64,000 nucleotides of DNA from Dyadobacter sp. SG02 (GTDB taxonomy: Bacteria > Bacteroidota > Bacteroidia > Cytophagales > Spirosomataceae): NCBI RefSeq assembly GCF_900109045.1, contig NZ_FNYL01000006.1, forward strand, positions 62,001-126,000. Reading direction: 5' to 3'. The notes below the pieces were generated by a model. That model had not been told where the DNA came from, searched no databases, and saw nothing but the letters and a program-made list of their open reading frames with translations. Shown here one piece after another: positions 8,654-17,520 of this stretch (position 1 is the stretch's first letter; each line of letters starts with the position of its first letter). The position numbers were made by a program, and so were the translations under genes.

Positions 8654-8806
8654 CGGGTGGTCAGGACTGATTTATTCGGCTCAAAGGGGGGCGTTTGATC
8701 AAATTGTAGAGTTTAGTGGCTAATTATGAAATAGTTGCATTTTTCTTTAATTTGTAACTAAAATCAGCCATTCGGTCAATATTCTTCACCTTAACTTGAC
8801 CAATCC

Positions 8807-10396
8807 ATGAAAAACTTACTACTTCTATTCTGTCTTGCCGTCATTACCGCAGGCGCGAAAGCGCAGACTTGCGGGGCGGGCGGATTGACGTTTTCAACGC
8901 AGGCGGAAATCAACAGTTTTACGACTAATTTTCCGGGATGCACACAAGTGCTTGGCGATATAACAGTCACGGGGGCTACCATAACGAATCTCAACGGATT
9001 ATCCGGAGTGACGTCTATCGGCGGGTCGATGTTTATATATGAGGTCCCGCTCACGAACCTGACGGGCCTCGGGGCGCTTACGAAGATCAGCGGCGGCCTC
9101 AATCTTAGCCTTTGCCCTTCCCTGACTTCCCTGACGGGGTTATCGGCATTGACGGAAATCTCAGGACAACTCACGGTATGGAATACCGCGATCACGAATT
9201 TCAGCGGGTTGCCGCTACTCACTAAGCTGGGCTCGCTTAGCTTGCGTGAAAATACTTCCATGACCAGTTTTACAGGGCTGAGCGGCATTACCTCTCTGCA
9301 AGGGTGGTTATATGTATCGGATAATCCGGTAGCCAGTACGGCCGGGCTGGAAAACCTGACATCGGTCGGTCAACTTTCCCTTTTCAATTCAAGCCTGAAT
9401 TTCAGCGGTCTTACGTCTCTGACAACCATCGTAGGACCATTCGAAGCATTTTCGGCAGTTAGTAATTTTAACGGGCTCGGGGCACTGGAAAGCATTGGCG
9501 GGACGTTCGAAGTCCACAATCCAGGTGTATTGTCGCTGGCGGGCCTCACCAGCCTGGAATCCATCGGCGGCGATCTGGTGATTGCCAACACGTCTAGCCT
9601 GTCGAGCCTGAATGGCTTGCAGGCATTGAAAAGCATCGGCGGCAAGATCGATATTTACAATAACGAATTCTTGTCGACGCTCTCGGGTATCGATAATGTC
9701 GATGCCACCACGTTTTCGGACCTTTCCATTAGCAATTCTCCCTTTCTCAATAATTGTAATGTGAAAAGTATATGCATTTACCTCGACGACCCGACGAACC
9801 CGGCTGCTTTCTCGGACAACCAGGTTGGCTGTAATTCAAGAGCGGCTATTTTGGCTACGACCGAATGTCAGACTGCATTACCGGTTTACCTGGCGAGTTT
9901 CAGCGGCATGGCCACGCCCGAGGGGAACAAGCTTGTCTGGAATACCACGTGGGAGGCTAACAACAAAGGATTCGCAGTGGAACGGATCGATAATCTCATG
10001 CATTTTACTGAAATAGGCTTTGTCGCGGGGAATACCGATTCGAAGCGAAGTACGGGCTATTCTTTTACAGATTTTCAGAAAATCGACAAAGCCTACTATC
10101 GGTTGAAGCAAATCGACTGGGACGGTGCCTTCAATTATTCGCGCATCATATCGGTAGGCGGAAAGCCGTCGATCGATGAGCCCGCTTACGTGTATCCGAA
10201 CCCGGTCCGCGGACAGCTGGTTATAGGGAATGGCGTGGGGCAGAAATCGTACCGGCTCATGAATAAACAGGGCGTTTCGCTCATGGAATCAAAGATATTG
10301 CCCAATACGACTGTTGACGTGAGTAAGCTGCCCAACGACCTCTACTTCCTCGAAGTAGGACGGGATGTGATTAAAGTTGTAGTCAATAACGACTGA
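8807..10396 (+). CDS. Secreted leucine-rich repeat protein with T9SS type A sorting domain
   Basis: A 529-residue cell-surface or secreted protein. A signal peptide (residues 1-19, ending AKAQ) is followed by repeats of about 24 residues with the pattern LxGLxxLxSIGGxLxI, running to about residue 310, that resemble the receptor L-domain form of leucine-rich repeat. An immunoglobulin-like linker region (LPVYLASFSG...) precedes a C-terminal T9SS type A sorting domain with the typical VYPNPVRGQLVI start and an LPNDLYFLEV end. It would be exported by Sec and then by the type IX system. Its role, perhaps adhesion or binding, is not readable. Confidence 0.88.
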   Translation: MKNLLLLFCLAVITAGAKAQTCGAGGLTFSTQAEINSFTTNFPGCTQVLGDITVTGATITNLNGLSGVTSIGGSMFIYEVPLTNLTGLGALTKISGGLNLSLCPSLTSLTGLSALTEISGQLTVWNTAITNFSGLPLLTKLGSLSLRENTSMTSFTGLSGITSLQGWLYVSDNPVASTAGLENLTSVGQLSLFNSSLNFSGLTSLTTIVGPFEAFSAVSNFNGLGALESIGGTFEVHNPGVLSLAGLTSLESIGGDLVIANTSSLSSLNGLQALKSIGGKIDIYNNEFLSTLSGIDNVDATTFSDLSISNSPFLNNCNVKSICIYLDDPTNPAAFSDNQVGCNSRAAILATTECQTALPVYLASFSGMATPEGNKLVWNTTWEANNKGFAVERIDNLMHFTEIGFVAGNTDSKRSTGYSFTDFQKIDKAYYRLKQIDWDGAFNYSRIISVGGKPSIDEPAYVYPNPVRGQLVIGNGVGQKSYRLMNKQGVSLMESKILPNTTVDVSKLPNDLYFLEVGRDVIKVVVNND

Positions 10397-10424
10397 TCAT
10401 AAGGTAATGCTGAGATATTAATCG

Positions 10425-10432
10425 TAAATTTG
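10425..10432 (+). promoter_or_regulatory. Probable -7 promoter box for mnmA
   Basis: TAAATTTG exactly matches TAnnTTTG. A clear -33 TTG at the proper distance is not visible. Initiation near 10439 would start the transcript immediately before the hairpin at 10446-10475. Confidence 0.4.
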
Positions 10433-10445
10433 CACCCGCAATACG

Positions 10446-10480
10446 GAACCGACGCTCGTTCAGTGGCGTTGGTTCTTTTT
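10446..10480 (+). terminator. Hairpin plus T5 in the mnmA leader
   Basis: GAACCGACGC (10446-10455) pairs with GCGTTGGTTC (10466-10475) over ten positions including one G-T wobble, with a 10-base loop, then TTTTT at 10476-10480. It ends 46 bases before the mnmA start. It could terminate the upstream T9SS gene or act as an attenuator if transcription begins at the TAAATTTG box. Confidence 0.6.
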
Positions 10481-10526
10481 CAATTCTAACCAAAATCGGA
10501 AGGCATTCAACCTTCGGCAGATTACA

Positions 10527-11633
10527 ATGAGTAAACACGGACGCATTCTTGTCGCTATGAGCGGCGGCATCGACAGCTCTCTCGCGGCTGTCCTTCTCCA
10601 CGAACAAGGTTATGAGGTCATTGGAATGACCATGAAAACCTGGGATTACGCCAGCAGCGGCGGTACCAAAAAAGAGACCGGCTGTTGTTCGCTGGATTCT
10701 ATCAACGACGCCCGCAATATCGCGGTGGAGCTCGGTTTTCCACATTATATTCTCGACATCCGCGCGGAATTCGGCGATTACGTGATCGACCATTTCACGG
10801 GTGAATACCTCGAAGGCCGCACACCCAACCCGTGTGTGCTTTGTAATACGCACATCAAATGGGACGCATTGCTCCGCCGTGCCGACAGGCTCGATTGTGA
10901 GTTTATCGCCACGGGGCATTATGCCAACATGCAATTCAACAACGGCCGCCATTATGTATCCAAAGGTATCGATGCCTGGAAGGACCAAAGTTACGTGCTT
11001 TGGGGCGTGTCGCAGGAAAGCCTGGCCCGTACCAAGCTGCCATTAGGCTATTTGCATAAATCCGAAATCCGCGAAATGGCCCGTGAGAGGGGCTTTATTG
11101 ATTTGGTAAACAAATCGGAAAGCTACGAAATCTGCTTCGTGCCCGATAACGACTACCGCGGCTTCCTGAAAAGGCGCATTCCGGGGCTGGAAGCGGAAGT
11201 AGCAGGCGGAAACTTTGTGTACGCCGATGGTACCGTGGTAGGAAAGCATGAAGGCTACCCGTTCTACACGGTGGGCCAACGCAAAGGCCTTGGCATTGCA
11301 TTAGGTCGCCCCGTTTTCGTGACTGAAATCAGGAAAGATACCAATGAAGTTGTACTCGGCGACATGCCCGATCTTTTCCGCGACGGCATGAATGTGAGTA
11401 AATTGAACCTTCAAAAATACGCATCGATCGAAAAACCGCTCGAAACCGTCACCAAAGTTCGCTACAAACACGACGGCACCCCGGCGATCATCGAACAAAC
11501 CGGCCCCGATCAGATCGTAGCCCGCTTCCACGACGGTGTCAACGGCATCGCACCGGGACAGGCCGCGGTGTTTTATGAAGGCGATGATGTGATAGGTGGA
11601 GGCTGGATTATGAAGAGCTTCCGGCAGGAGTGA
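10527..11633 (+). CDS. mnmA: tRNA-specific 2-thiouridylase MnmA
   Basis: Uses ATP and a persulfide sulfur to make 2-thiouridine at wobble position 34 of Lys, Glu and Gln tRNAs. The 368-residue protein has the PP-loop SGGIDSS at residues 12-18, an NPCVLCN segment with the predicted catalytic Cys at 106, a GHYA motif, and SYEICFVPDNDYRGFL with the second catalytic Cys. The KGLGIALGRPVFV segment belongs to the central domain and the last 80 residues form the beta-barrel. Length is typical. A terminator-like hairpin lies in its leader. Confidence 0.95.
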   Translation: MSKHGRILVAMSGGIDSSLAAVLLHEQGYEVIGMTMKTWDYASSGGTKKETGCCSLDSINDARNIAVELGFPHYILDIRAEFGDYVIDHFTGEYLEGRTPNPCVLCNTHIKWDALLRRADRLDCEFIATGHYANMQFNNGRHYVSKGIDAWKDQSYVLWGVSQESLARTKLPLGYLHKSEIREMARERGFIDLVNKSESYEICFVPDNDYRGFLKRRIPGLEAEVAGGNFVYADGTVVGKHEGYPFYTVGQRKGLGIALGRPVFVTEIRKDTNEVVLGDMPDLFRDGMNVSKLNLQKYASIEKPLETVTKVRYKHDGTPAIIEQTGPDQIVARFHDGVNGIAPGQAAVFYEGDDVIGGGWIMKSFRQE

Positions 11634-11727
11634 GCTTGTTGGATTAAGTTTGTAACTTAGATCGCTGCATTAACTGCATTTACTCAATAGTTCCTCTGTA
11701 TAGTTTCATCAACAATTGGACTTACAG

Positions 11728-12114
11728 ATGGATTTGAAAACTCTCCGGCGACTAGCTAAGGAACGTACAAGGTTGGATTTGGTAGTACAAGGTGTCGGCA
11801 TTTACCGGAAGGAGCTTGATGCGGAAATCAGGTTTAACATGGCCGGCATGAAGGAATGCATTAATCAACCTTTTAACCCATATGCGGATAAAATCAATTT
11901 GCTGATCAGCGGCCTGGAAGAGGCATTGGCATGCGCCACTTATCTTGGCTTTACTACTTTTCAAACACATCCCAAGCCTCACGTTCTTGGATATCATTAT
12001 TTTAAAACAGAAATAGGCGGGAAAACCGCCTATTTCAATATTCAGATGACTGTCCAAAAGCAACATTTTCTATATTCTATTACTGAAACATTGCACTGGG
12101 ATCAGCTAGAATAA
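11728..12114 (+). CDS. Hypothetical protein, possible RelE/barnase-like fold
   Basis: I do not recognise this 128-residue protein. The ATG at 11728 is chosen over an in-frame TTG four codons upstream. It is basic at the N-terminus (KTLRRLAKERTRLD), has a helical middle, and ends in a strand-rich segment HYFKTEIGGKTAYFNIQ that vaguely resembles the barnase/RelE-like nuclease modules found in some toxins and phage proteins. No signal peptide or membrane segment is present. Codon use looks less GC-biased than in mnmA, which may hint at later acquisition. Function unknown. Confidence 0.6.
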   Translation: MDLKTLRRLAKERTRLDLVVQGVGIYRKELDAEIRFNMAGMKECINQPFNPYADKINLLISGLEEALACATYLGFTTFQTHPKPHVLGYHYFKTEIGGKTAYFNIQMTVQKQHFLYSITETLHWDQLE

Positions 12115-12157
12115 AAAAACACCCGACGTGCTTAGAGGAGTTGCAATCCAATGCCGG
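12113..12157 (-). terminator. Possible terminator of rlmB
   Basis: On the minus strand AACACC (12157-12152) pairs with GGTGTT (12124-12119), followed by a T-run opposite the A-run at 12113-12119. The loop is long (27 bases) and the stem is only six pairs, so this is a weak call. Confidence 0.35.
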
Positions 12158-12208
12158 TTCAGGTGTTAAACAAATATAGTTATGTTTGGGGTGAAAACAA
12201 AATCTTTA

Positions 12209-12982
12209 TCAGATTTTTATCCGCTGCCGCACAGCCTCATACAACACAATAGAACTCGCTACGGAAACATTCAGCGATTCCACTTGCCCGGCGAGCGGGA
12301 TTCTCGCTCCGCTATCTGCCAGGTCGATGAACTCTTTGGAAATACCGTCTTCCTCAGAACCCATGATGATGACTGTGGGAATGGTGAAGTCGATGTCGTA
12401 GAGCGATTTATCTGTTTTTTCTGTACAAGCTATTATTTGCAAACCGCTATTTCTGAGGTACATAAGTGTTTCCCAAAGGTTTGGTTCGCGGCATATGGGC
12501 AGAAAATTCAATGCGCCGGATGAGGTTTTCATCGCGTCGGCATTGATTTGCGCGCCGCCTTTGGTAGGGACGATGATCGCCTGCACGCCTGCGCATTCGG
12601 CCGTACGCGCGATGGCTCCGAAGTTACGGACGTCGGTAACGCGGTCGAGCAGCAGCAGGAGCGGGGTTTTGCCTTCTTCGTACACCTGCGTAAGCACATT
12701 GTGCAGAGGCATGTACTGGATCGGCGATACAAATGCGATGACACCCTGGTGGTTTTTGCGGGTTACCCGGTTCAGTTTTTCAACCGGAACACGCTGATAG
12801 GGAACGCCTAATTCTTTGGCGAGCTTTTCAATTTCCGCGAGACCAAACTCGCGCTGAATAAATAACCTTTCGATTTCTTTGCCCGAACGAAGGGTTTCGA
12901 GTACCGACTGCGTACCAAAAACCATGTCGGCCTGGGACTGTCTGGGGGCTGGTTTTCTTACCGTATACTTCCGTTTCTCCAT
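12209..12982 (-). CDS. rlmB: 23S rRNA 2'-O-methyltransferase RlmB (SpoU/TrmH family)
   Basis: Methylates a 2'-hydroxyl in 23S rRNA (Gm2251 in E. coli numbering) using SAM. The ATG at 12982 gives 257 residues. An N-terminal L30-like substrate-binding domain (residues about 15-90) precedes the SPOUT knot domain with its three motifs: NFGAIARTAECAGV, IIMGSEEDGIS and VESLNVSVASSIVLYE. The start overlaps the end of the upstream GWxTD gene by 25 bases, so the two are probably translated from one message. Closely related TrmH-group enzymes cannot be fully excluded. Confidence 0.88.
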   Translation of the reverse strand: MEKRKYTVRKPAPRQSQADMVFGTQSVLETLRSGKEIERLFIQREFGLAEIEKLAKELGVPYQRVPVEKLNRVTRKNHQGVIAFVSPIQYMPLHNVLTQVYEEGKTPLLLLLDRVTDVRNFGAIARTAECAGVQAIIVPTKGGAQINADAMKTSSGALNFLPICREPNLWETLMYLRNSGLQIIACTEKTDKSLYDIDFTIPTVIIMGSEEDGISKEFIDLADSGARIPLAGQVESLNVSVASSIVLYEAVRQRIKI

Positions 12983-14250
12983 GCTTCTACTACTGGATAC
13001 CAAATCGGCTGGTATTCGGCATAGCGAACCAGTTCATAATGATCATCCACAAATTGATTGTTTCTTCTATTAAATGTAAAATTGACGTTTTGGGCGTTGC
13101 CTCTGTGATCGTAGGTCCATACTTCGCGGTCCTTGCTGCGCTGTACTTTGTCAGGCGGGCCCAATACGATGTAAATCATTCCTTTATCGGTTTTCCAGCC
13201 CTCTTTATAGGTCGTGAAAAGCTGGTTGGCCTCTTCGACCCTTCCGTAGAACGAGCGAATTGATTGCTGGGCAAGCGGCGCATTACCGTTCATGAGTGTC
13301 AGCCAGTATTTATCCAATGCTTTTTTATAATCCTCAGCCTTCTTGATCTCGTTGATCTCGTTGTTAGTACTCATGTAAAGCAACGGCCCGAGCAGTAACT
13401 GCGGACGGGTAACCTTCGGAAAACGTTCGTTAACGACGAGAATCCCGAGCCCTTCGGATTGGGTAGTATCTGCGAAAACGTTGTAAAGACCTTCCTTCGT
13501 GAACTGCAATGGCTGGTTGGCACTGATCATAAAGGTGCTATCCACTTCGAGCGACTTGCTACCAGTTTTTGGCGCGATGTTCATCGGCGATCCCGCCGGT
13601 TCGAAGTCGTGGTTGTAATAGTAAACATGCAGTTGATCGGTATTCTCGCCTGCTTTTTTGATCGTAAACTGCTCGGTTGAGCTTATGTAGTGCCTTTGTA
13701 ACGGCTGGGTAGAGGTGCCGGCGTATACACCGTACATCTGGTTCACAGCCAGTTTTTTGAAACGGATCGTGAGGTCGTTCAATACTTTTTTCAGGGTGCC
13801 GGTCTGGCTGATCTCGCTGAGCAATACGCCATAGTCACGGTTGGGGCTTTTCAAGTCATACGAAATGACGATCTTGTCGCCGAGGCGGGAAACGTTAGTC
13901 GAGTCGAGCTTCACATTGCCGTAGCCGAGGCGCTCGCGTGTTCCGTAATCGGAATAGATGACGTAGTTGAGATTATAGAGCTTTACGAAATCAGCTACAC
14001 TGATCGCATTTTTGCCCTTGAAGGCATCCACATACAGGAATACAGATGTCTGAGTAGTGTCTTTCAACAAATATTTGCTTTGAATAGCCACCAGCGACAG
14101 CTCCTCATTGACCGGGGCCGATGCCTGCTGCACCTCCGTAGGCCGGACCTGGGCCTCCGGGATCTGCTTCATAGGCTTATTCGATGATGCGCACCCGGCC
14201 ATCACCAAAATAGACATTATATAAATACAAAAGCGAAGATTTGTTCTCAT
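12958..14250 (-). CDS. GWxTD domain lipoprotein
   Basis: A 430-residue envelope lipoprotein of unknown function found widely in Bacteroidota and relatives. The ATG at 14250 is chosen because it places the lipobox correctly: a hydrophobic stretch ends in VMAGC, with lipidated Cys near residue 20. The defining GWKTDKGMIYIVLGPPD motif is near residue 355, followed by REVWTYDHRG. The middle region is beta-rich. It is not enzymatically defined; an association with envelope or T9SS functions is only suggested by its phyletic pattern. It overlaps rlmB. Confidence 0.85.
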   Translation of the reverse strand: MRTNLRFCIYIMSILVMAGCASSNKPMKQIPEAQVRPTEVQQASAPVNEELSLVAIQSKYLLKDTTQTSVFLYVDAFKGKNAISVADFVKLYNLNYVIYSDYGTRERLGYGNVKLDSTNVSRLGDKIVISYDLKSPNRDYGVLLSEISQTGTLKKVLNDLTIRFKKLAVNQMYGVYAGTSTQPLQRHYISSTEQFTIKKAGENTDQLHVYYYNHDFEPAGSPMNIAPKTGSKSLEVDSTFMISANQPLQFTKEGLYNVFADTTQSEGLGILVVNERFPKVTRPQLLLGPLLYMSTNNEINEIKKAEDYKKALDKYWLTLMNGNAPLAQQSIRSFYGRVEEANQLFTTYKEGWKTDKGMIYIVLGPPDKVQRSKDREVWTYDHRGNAQNVNFTFNRRNNQFVDDHYELVRYAEYQPIWYPVVEAWRNGSIR

Positions 14251-14322
14251 GTACGTGTATTCATCGTTTGTCAAATAACGAATGAACGGGCAAAATTACC
14301 CAATAAAACGGTAATAAAATTT

Positions 14323-15213
14323 TTATTCCGGACTCTTGCCGCCACGGGTGGCCGATTTGATCTGTTCCTCGATAGCATCCCATTGACTATCAGTTACTTC
14401 TTTCAGGAAATTGAATTGCCCGCCTGCCAGTACTTCGCCGCCGTCGAGTGTGATTATTTCGCCCGTCATGTAGGCCGAGAAGTCGGAGATCAGATAAGCG
14501 GCCAGATTGGCCAGTTCCTGGTGGTCGCCCGTGCGCGCGAGCGGAATGCGGTTTTCGAATGCAAATTTCGTAGCAAGTTCTTCCGGAAACAGGCGGTCCC
14601 AGGCGCCTTTCGTCGGAAACGGGCCGGGGGCGATCGCATTGAGGCGGATACCATGCCGTGCCCATTCAAATGCGAGCGACTTCGTCATGGTCAGCACGCC
14701 CGATTTGGCCATGGCCGACGGTACTACCCAGCCCGAGCCGGTGGTGGCGTAGGTGGTCACGATGTTGAGTACAGAGCCTTTGATATGGTTTTCAATCCAG
14801 TATTTGCCCAAAGCGAGTGTGAAATAATAGGTGCCGCGCAGCACAATGTCGACGACCGTATCGACGGCTTTATACGAAAGTCGCTCGGTAGGGCTGATGA
14901 AATTCCCTGCGGAGTTATTCACGAGTCCATCGACCCGCCCGAATGCTTCAACGGCTTTGGCGATCACGTTTTCGATTTGCTCGGTTTTCCTCACGTCGCA
15001 TTCCACATAGCTAATTTTGCCGCCTGTCGTCTCCCGAAGTTCTGCCGTCGTTTTTTCGAGAACATCGGCTTTCCGGCTGCAAATGACCACGTTCGCGCCC
15101 AGACGGAGAAAATAGGCAGCCATCGATTTTCCGAGCCCCGTACCGCCCCCGGTGACGATGATCGTCCGGTTTTCGAGCGCACCATCGCGCAGCATGCCTT
15201 CATTGTAGCTCAT
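14323..15213 (-). CDS. SDR oxidoreductase, 2,4-dienoyl-CoA reductase-like
   Basis: NADP(H)-dependent short-chain dehydrogenase of 296 residues. The Rossmann motif TGGGTGLGKSMA is at about 21-32 and NNSAGNF at about 105. The usual YxxxK catalytic pair is not present: the segment reads SAMAKSGVLTMTKSLAFEWA, keeping Lys but with Ser-Ala before it, which is the pattern of the peroxisomal-type 2,4-dienoyl-CoA reductases. The C-terminal TGEIITLDGG is standard for SDRs. Likely role is reduction of unsaturated acyl-CoA in beta-oxidation. A second ATG at 15195 is also possible. Confidence 0.82.
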   Translation of the reverse strand: MSYNEGMLRDGALENRTIIVTGGGTGLGKSMAAYFLRLGANVVICSRKADVLEKTTAELRETTGGKISYVECDVRKTEQIENVIAKAVEAFGRVDGLVNNSAGNFISPTERLSYKAVDTVVDIVLRGTYYFTLALGKYWIENHIKGSVLNIVTTYATTGSGWVVPSAMAKSGVLTMTKSLAFEWARHGIRLNAIAPGPFPTKGAWDRLFPEELATKFAFENRIPLARTGDHQELANLAAYLISDFSAYMTGEIITLDGGEVLAGGQFNFLKEVTDSQWDAIEEQIKSATRGGKSPE

Positions 15214-15297
15214 GATGAATGTATTTTTAGATGGGGATGAAAAGTAAATTTTTCTTTAAAAACATTATATTTTCCATGAAAAACAAATCGCGCGGAA

Positions 15298-16008
15298 ATG
15301 GATCAGGTAAAGGAAATAATGAATGAGCTGGCAATGCTGGGCACCGAGCAAACACTCAAAACGATGAAGAACCACGGTGCGGTGGAACCCATTTACGGCG
15401 TGCGGATCGGCGATATGAAACCGATCCTGAAAAGGCATAAAAACGACCACAAACTGGCGCTCGAATTGTTTAAAACGGGCAATTCGGATGCCATGTACCT
15501 GGCTGGGCTGATGTCGAAACCCGCATTGATGACGCCGGAGGTGCTCGATGAATGGCTTAAAGGGGCGTCGTGGCATATGATCAGCGAGTATACCGTGGCC
15601 TGGAATGCCGCCGAAAGCCCATATAAATTTGAAATGGCCCGGAAATGGATCGAATCCGAGGATGAACTGACGGCCGATGCAGGCTGGGCGACCTGGGGCG
15701 GCATTCTGGCATTGACGCCGGATGATCAGCTCGACAAAGAGGAGATCGATCAGCTACTCGATCGCGTAGAGCGCGAAGTCCATTCGGCACAAAATCAGGT
15801 ACGTTATGTGATGAATGGCTTTGTGATCGCGGTCGGGGCCTATTATCCTCCGCTTGCAGAGAAGGCCATGGAAGTGGGCAAAAGGATCGGGAAGGTTAAG
15901 GTCAATATGGGAAATACCGAATGCAAAGTACCTTTCGCGCCCGACTACATTCAGAAAGTGTGGGATAAGGGACTTCTCGGAAGAAAGCGAAAAGAAGTAA
16001 GATGCTGA
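15298..16008 (+). CDS. AlkD-like DNA alkylation repair protein
   Basis: A 236-residue all-helical protein of the HEAT-like DNA alkylation repair family, whose known members excise N3- and N7-alkylated purines. The family features are the N-terminal YGVRIGDMKPILKRH segment, the LAGLMSKPALMTPEVLDEW helix pair, the TVAWNAAESP segment, and the WATWGGILA repeat. It ends in a basic tail. Proteins of this branch are diverged from Bacillus AlkD and base-excision activity is inferred, not shown. It is transcribed alone between two minus-strand genes. Confidence 0.8.
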   Translation: MDQVKEIMNELAMLGTEQTLKTMKNHGAVEPIYGVRIGDMKPILKRHKNDHKLALELFKTGNSDAMYLAGLMSKPALMTPEVLDEWLKGASWHMISEYTVAWNAAESPYKFEMARKWIESEDELTADAGWATWGGILALTPDDQLDKEEIDQLLDRVEREVHSAQNQVRYVMNGFVIAVGAYYPPLAEKAMEVGKRIGKVKVNMGNTECKVPFAPDYIQKVWDKGLLGRKRKEVRC

Positions 16009-16016
16009 TCAGCAGG

Positions 16017-16937
16017 TTATTGCTGGGCCAGCAGATAGAGTACCGCCATGCGCACGGCCACCCCGTTTTCTACCTGGTTCAGGATGATTGAATGTTGTGA
16101 ATCTGCCGCATCGGACGAAAGCTCCACGCCGCGGTTGATCGGGCCCGGGTGCATGAGCACGATTTCTTTGTCCAGCTCATCGAGCATCGCCTTGTTAATG
16201 CCATAATATAGCGAGTACTCACGCAACGACGGGAAATATTTGATCTGCTGCCGCTCCAACTGTATACGCAGTACGTTGGCTACGTCGCACCATTGCAAGG
16301 CTTCTTTTACATTATGCCCGATTTTGACGCCAAGTTCTCCCAAGTGTTTGGGGATCAGGGTGGACGGTCCGCATACCATTACCTCCGCGCCGAGTTTTTG
16401 CAGACAGAATATGTTGGACAATGCCACGCGGGAGTGGGTAATGTCGCCGATGATCGCAATTTTCCTGCCTGCCAGATCACCCAGCTTTTCGCGCATCGAA
16501 AACGCATCCAGCAGCGCCTGCGTAGGGTGCTCATGCGTGCCGTCGCCTGCATTCACGACGTTTGCGGGGATGCGCGTGGACAGGTAATGCGGCGCGCCTG
16601 GGCTGCTATGGCGCATCACGATCATATCCACTTTCATGGCGAGGATATTATTGACCGTGTCGAGTAATGTTTCTCCTTTTTTAACGGAACTGCCGGACGC
16701 CGAAAAATTCACCACATCGGCAGAAAGCCTTTTTTCCGCCAGCTCAAAAGACAGCCTCGTGCGGGTGGAGTTTTCAAAAAATACGTTGGCAATGGTAATG
16801 TCGCGAAGGGAAGGGACTTTCTTGATGGGCCGGTTAATGACTTCTTTGAACTGAGTCGCTGTATCTAAGATAGTTTGAATGTCGTTCTCGTTCAGGTTTT
16901 TGATTCCAAGTAAGTGCCGGACCGAAAGTTGTGTCAT
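16017..16937 (-). CDS. pyrB: Aspartate carbamoyltransferase catalytic subunit PyrB
   Basis: Condenses carbamoyl phosphate and aspartate in de novo pyrimidine synthesis. The 306-residue length is standard. Carbamoyl-phosphate-binding STRTRLSFE (about residue 56), a lysine-rich KKGE loop, HPTQALLDAFSM (about 135), IGDITHSRVALSN and the C-terminal HPGPINRGVE are all present. No pyrI or other pyr gene is adjacent, and no PyrR-type attenuator is evident upstream. Confidence 0.96.
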   Translation of the reverse strand: MTQLSVRHLLGIKNLNENDIQTILDTATQFKEVINRPIKKVPSLRDITIANVFFENSTRTRLSFELAEKRLSADVVNFSASGSSVKKGETLLDTVNNILAMKVDMIVMRHSSPGAPHYLSTRIPANVVNAGDGTHEHPTQALLDAFSMREKLGDLAGRKIAIIGDITHSRVALSNIFCLQKLGAEVMVCGPSTLIPKHLGELGVKIGHNVKEALQWCDVANVLRIQLERQQIKYFPSLREYSLYYGINKAMLDELDKEIVLMHPGPINRGVELSSDAADSQHSIILNQVENGVAVRMAVLYLLAQQ

Positions 16938-17073
16938 TGTTTGTATTCAAGAAAGTTTGGCAAAGATAATAAGGAAGCGGTCAATGAGAAAATCCGAAGG
17001 GAATTTTCGAATAAATCAGTGTTAATTTGCAGTCTTAGGCAATACTGCCGGCAGGCTGCAAATACTTTTGACA

Positions 17074-17520
17074 ATGGATAAGGCAACGGTGATCGCACAC
17101 GTGAAGGCACTCCTCGACGAGCGCATGCAGGTGGCGTGGGCCGCTATGGAGGCGGCGCAGGAATCAGCAAACGATCAGGGGAAAAGTTCGATGGGCGATA
17201 AATATGAAACGTCGCGATCGATGGGCCAGCTCGACCGCAATATGCACGCCCGTCAGTATGAGCAGGCGCGCCAGGAACGGCTCATCCTCGAAAAAATCGG
17301 TGAAGGCGACGCGCCAACGCGCAGTGCCGTAGGTTCGCTGCTGGAAACCACGGCGGGCTGGTTCTTCATCGCCGTGAGTTTGGGAGCTGTTAAAATAGAA
17401 AATGAGACCGTCATAGCAGTCTCATCTTCGTCGCCCGTGGGTGCTTCGCTGTTAGGAAAAGAGCCCGGGACTTTTTTTGAGTTTATGAAAAAACAACACC
17501 GGATTGTGGCGCTGCATTAA
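17074..17520 (+). CDS. GreA/GreB C-terminal-like small protein
   Basis: A 148-residue protein. The ATG at 17074 is preferred over a TTG two codons upstream. The N-terminal 75 residues are charged and helical (coiled-coil-like, EAAQESANDQGKSSMGDKYE). The C-terminal half is beta-rich, with SSPVGASLLGKEPGTFFEF resembling the FKBP-like Gre domain segment TPIGKALLGKKVGD. Proteins of this kind are sometimes labelled 3-oxoacyl-ACP synthase; nothing in the sequence supports that. It ends 4 bases inside the end of the convergent yebC gene. Probable RNA-polymerase-associated role, unproven. Confidence 0.65.
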   Translation: MDKATVIAHVKALLDERMQVAWAAMEAAQESANDQGKSSMGDKYETSRSMGQLDRNMHARQYEQARQERLILEKIGEGDAPTRSAVGSLLETTAGWFFIAVSLGAVKIENETVIAVSSSSPVGASLLGKEPGTFFEFMKKQHRIVALH

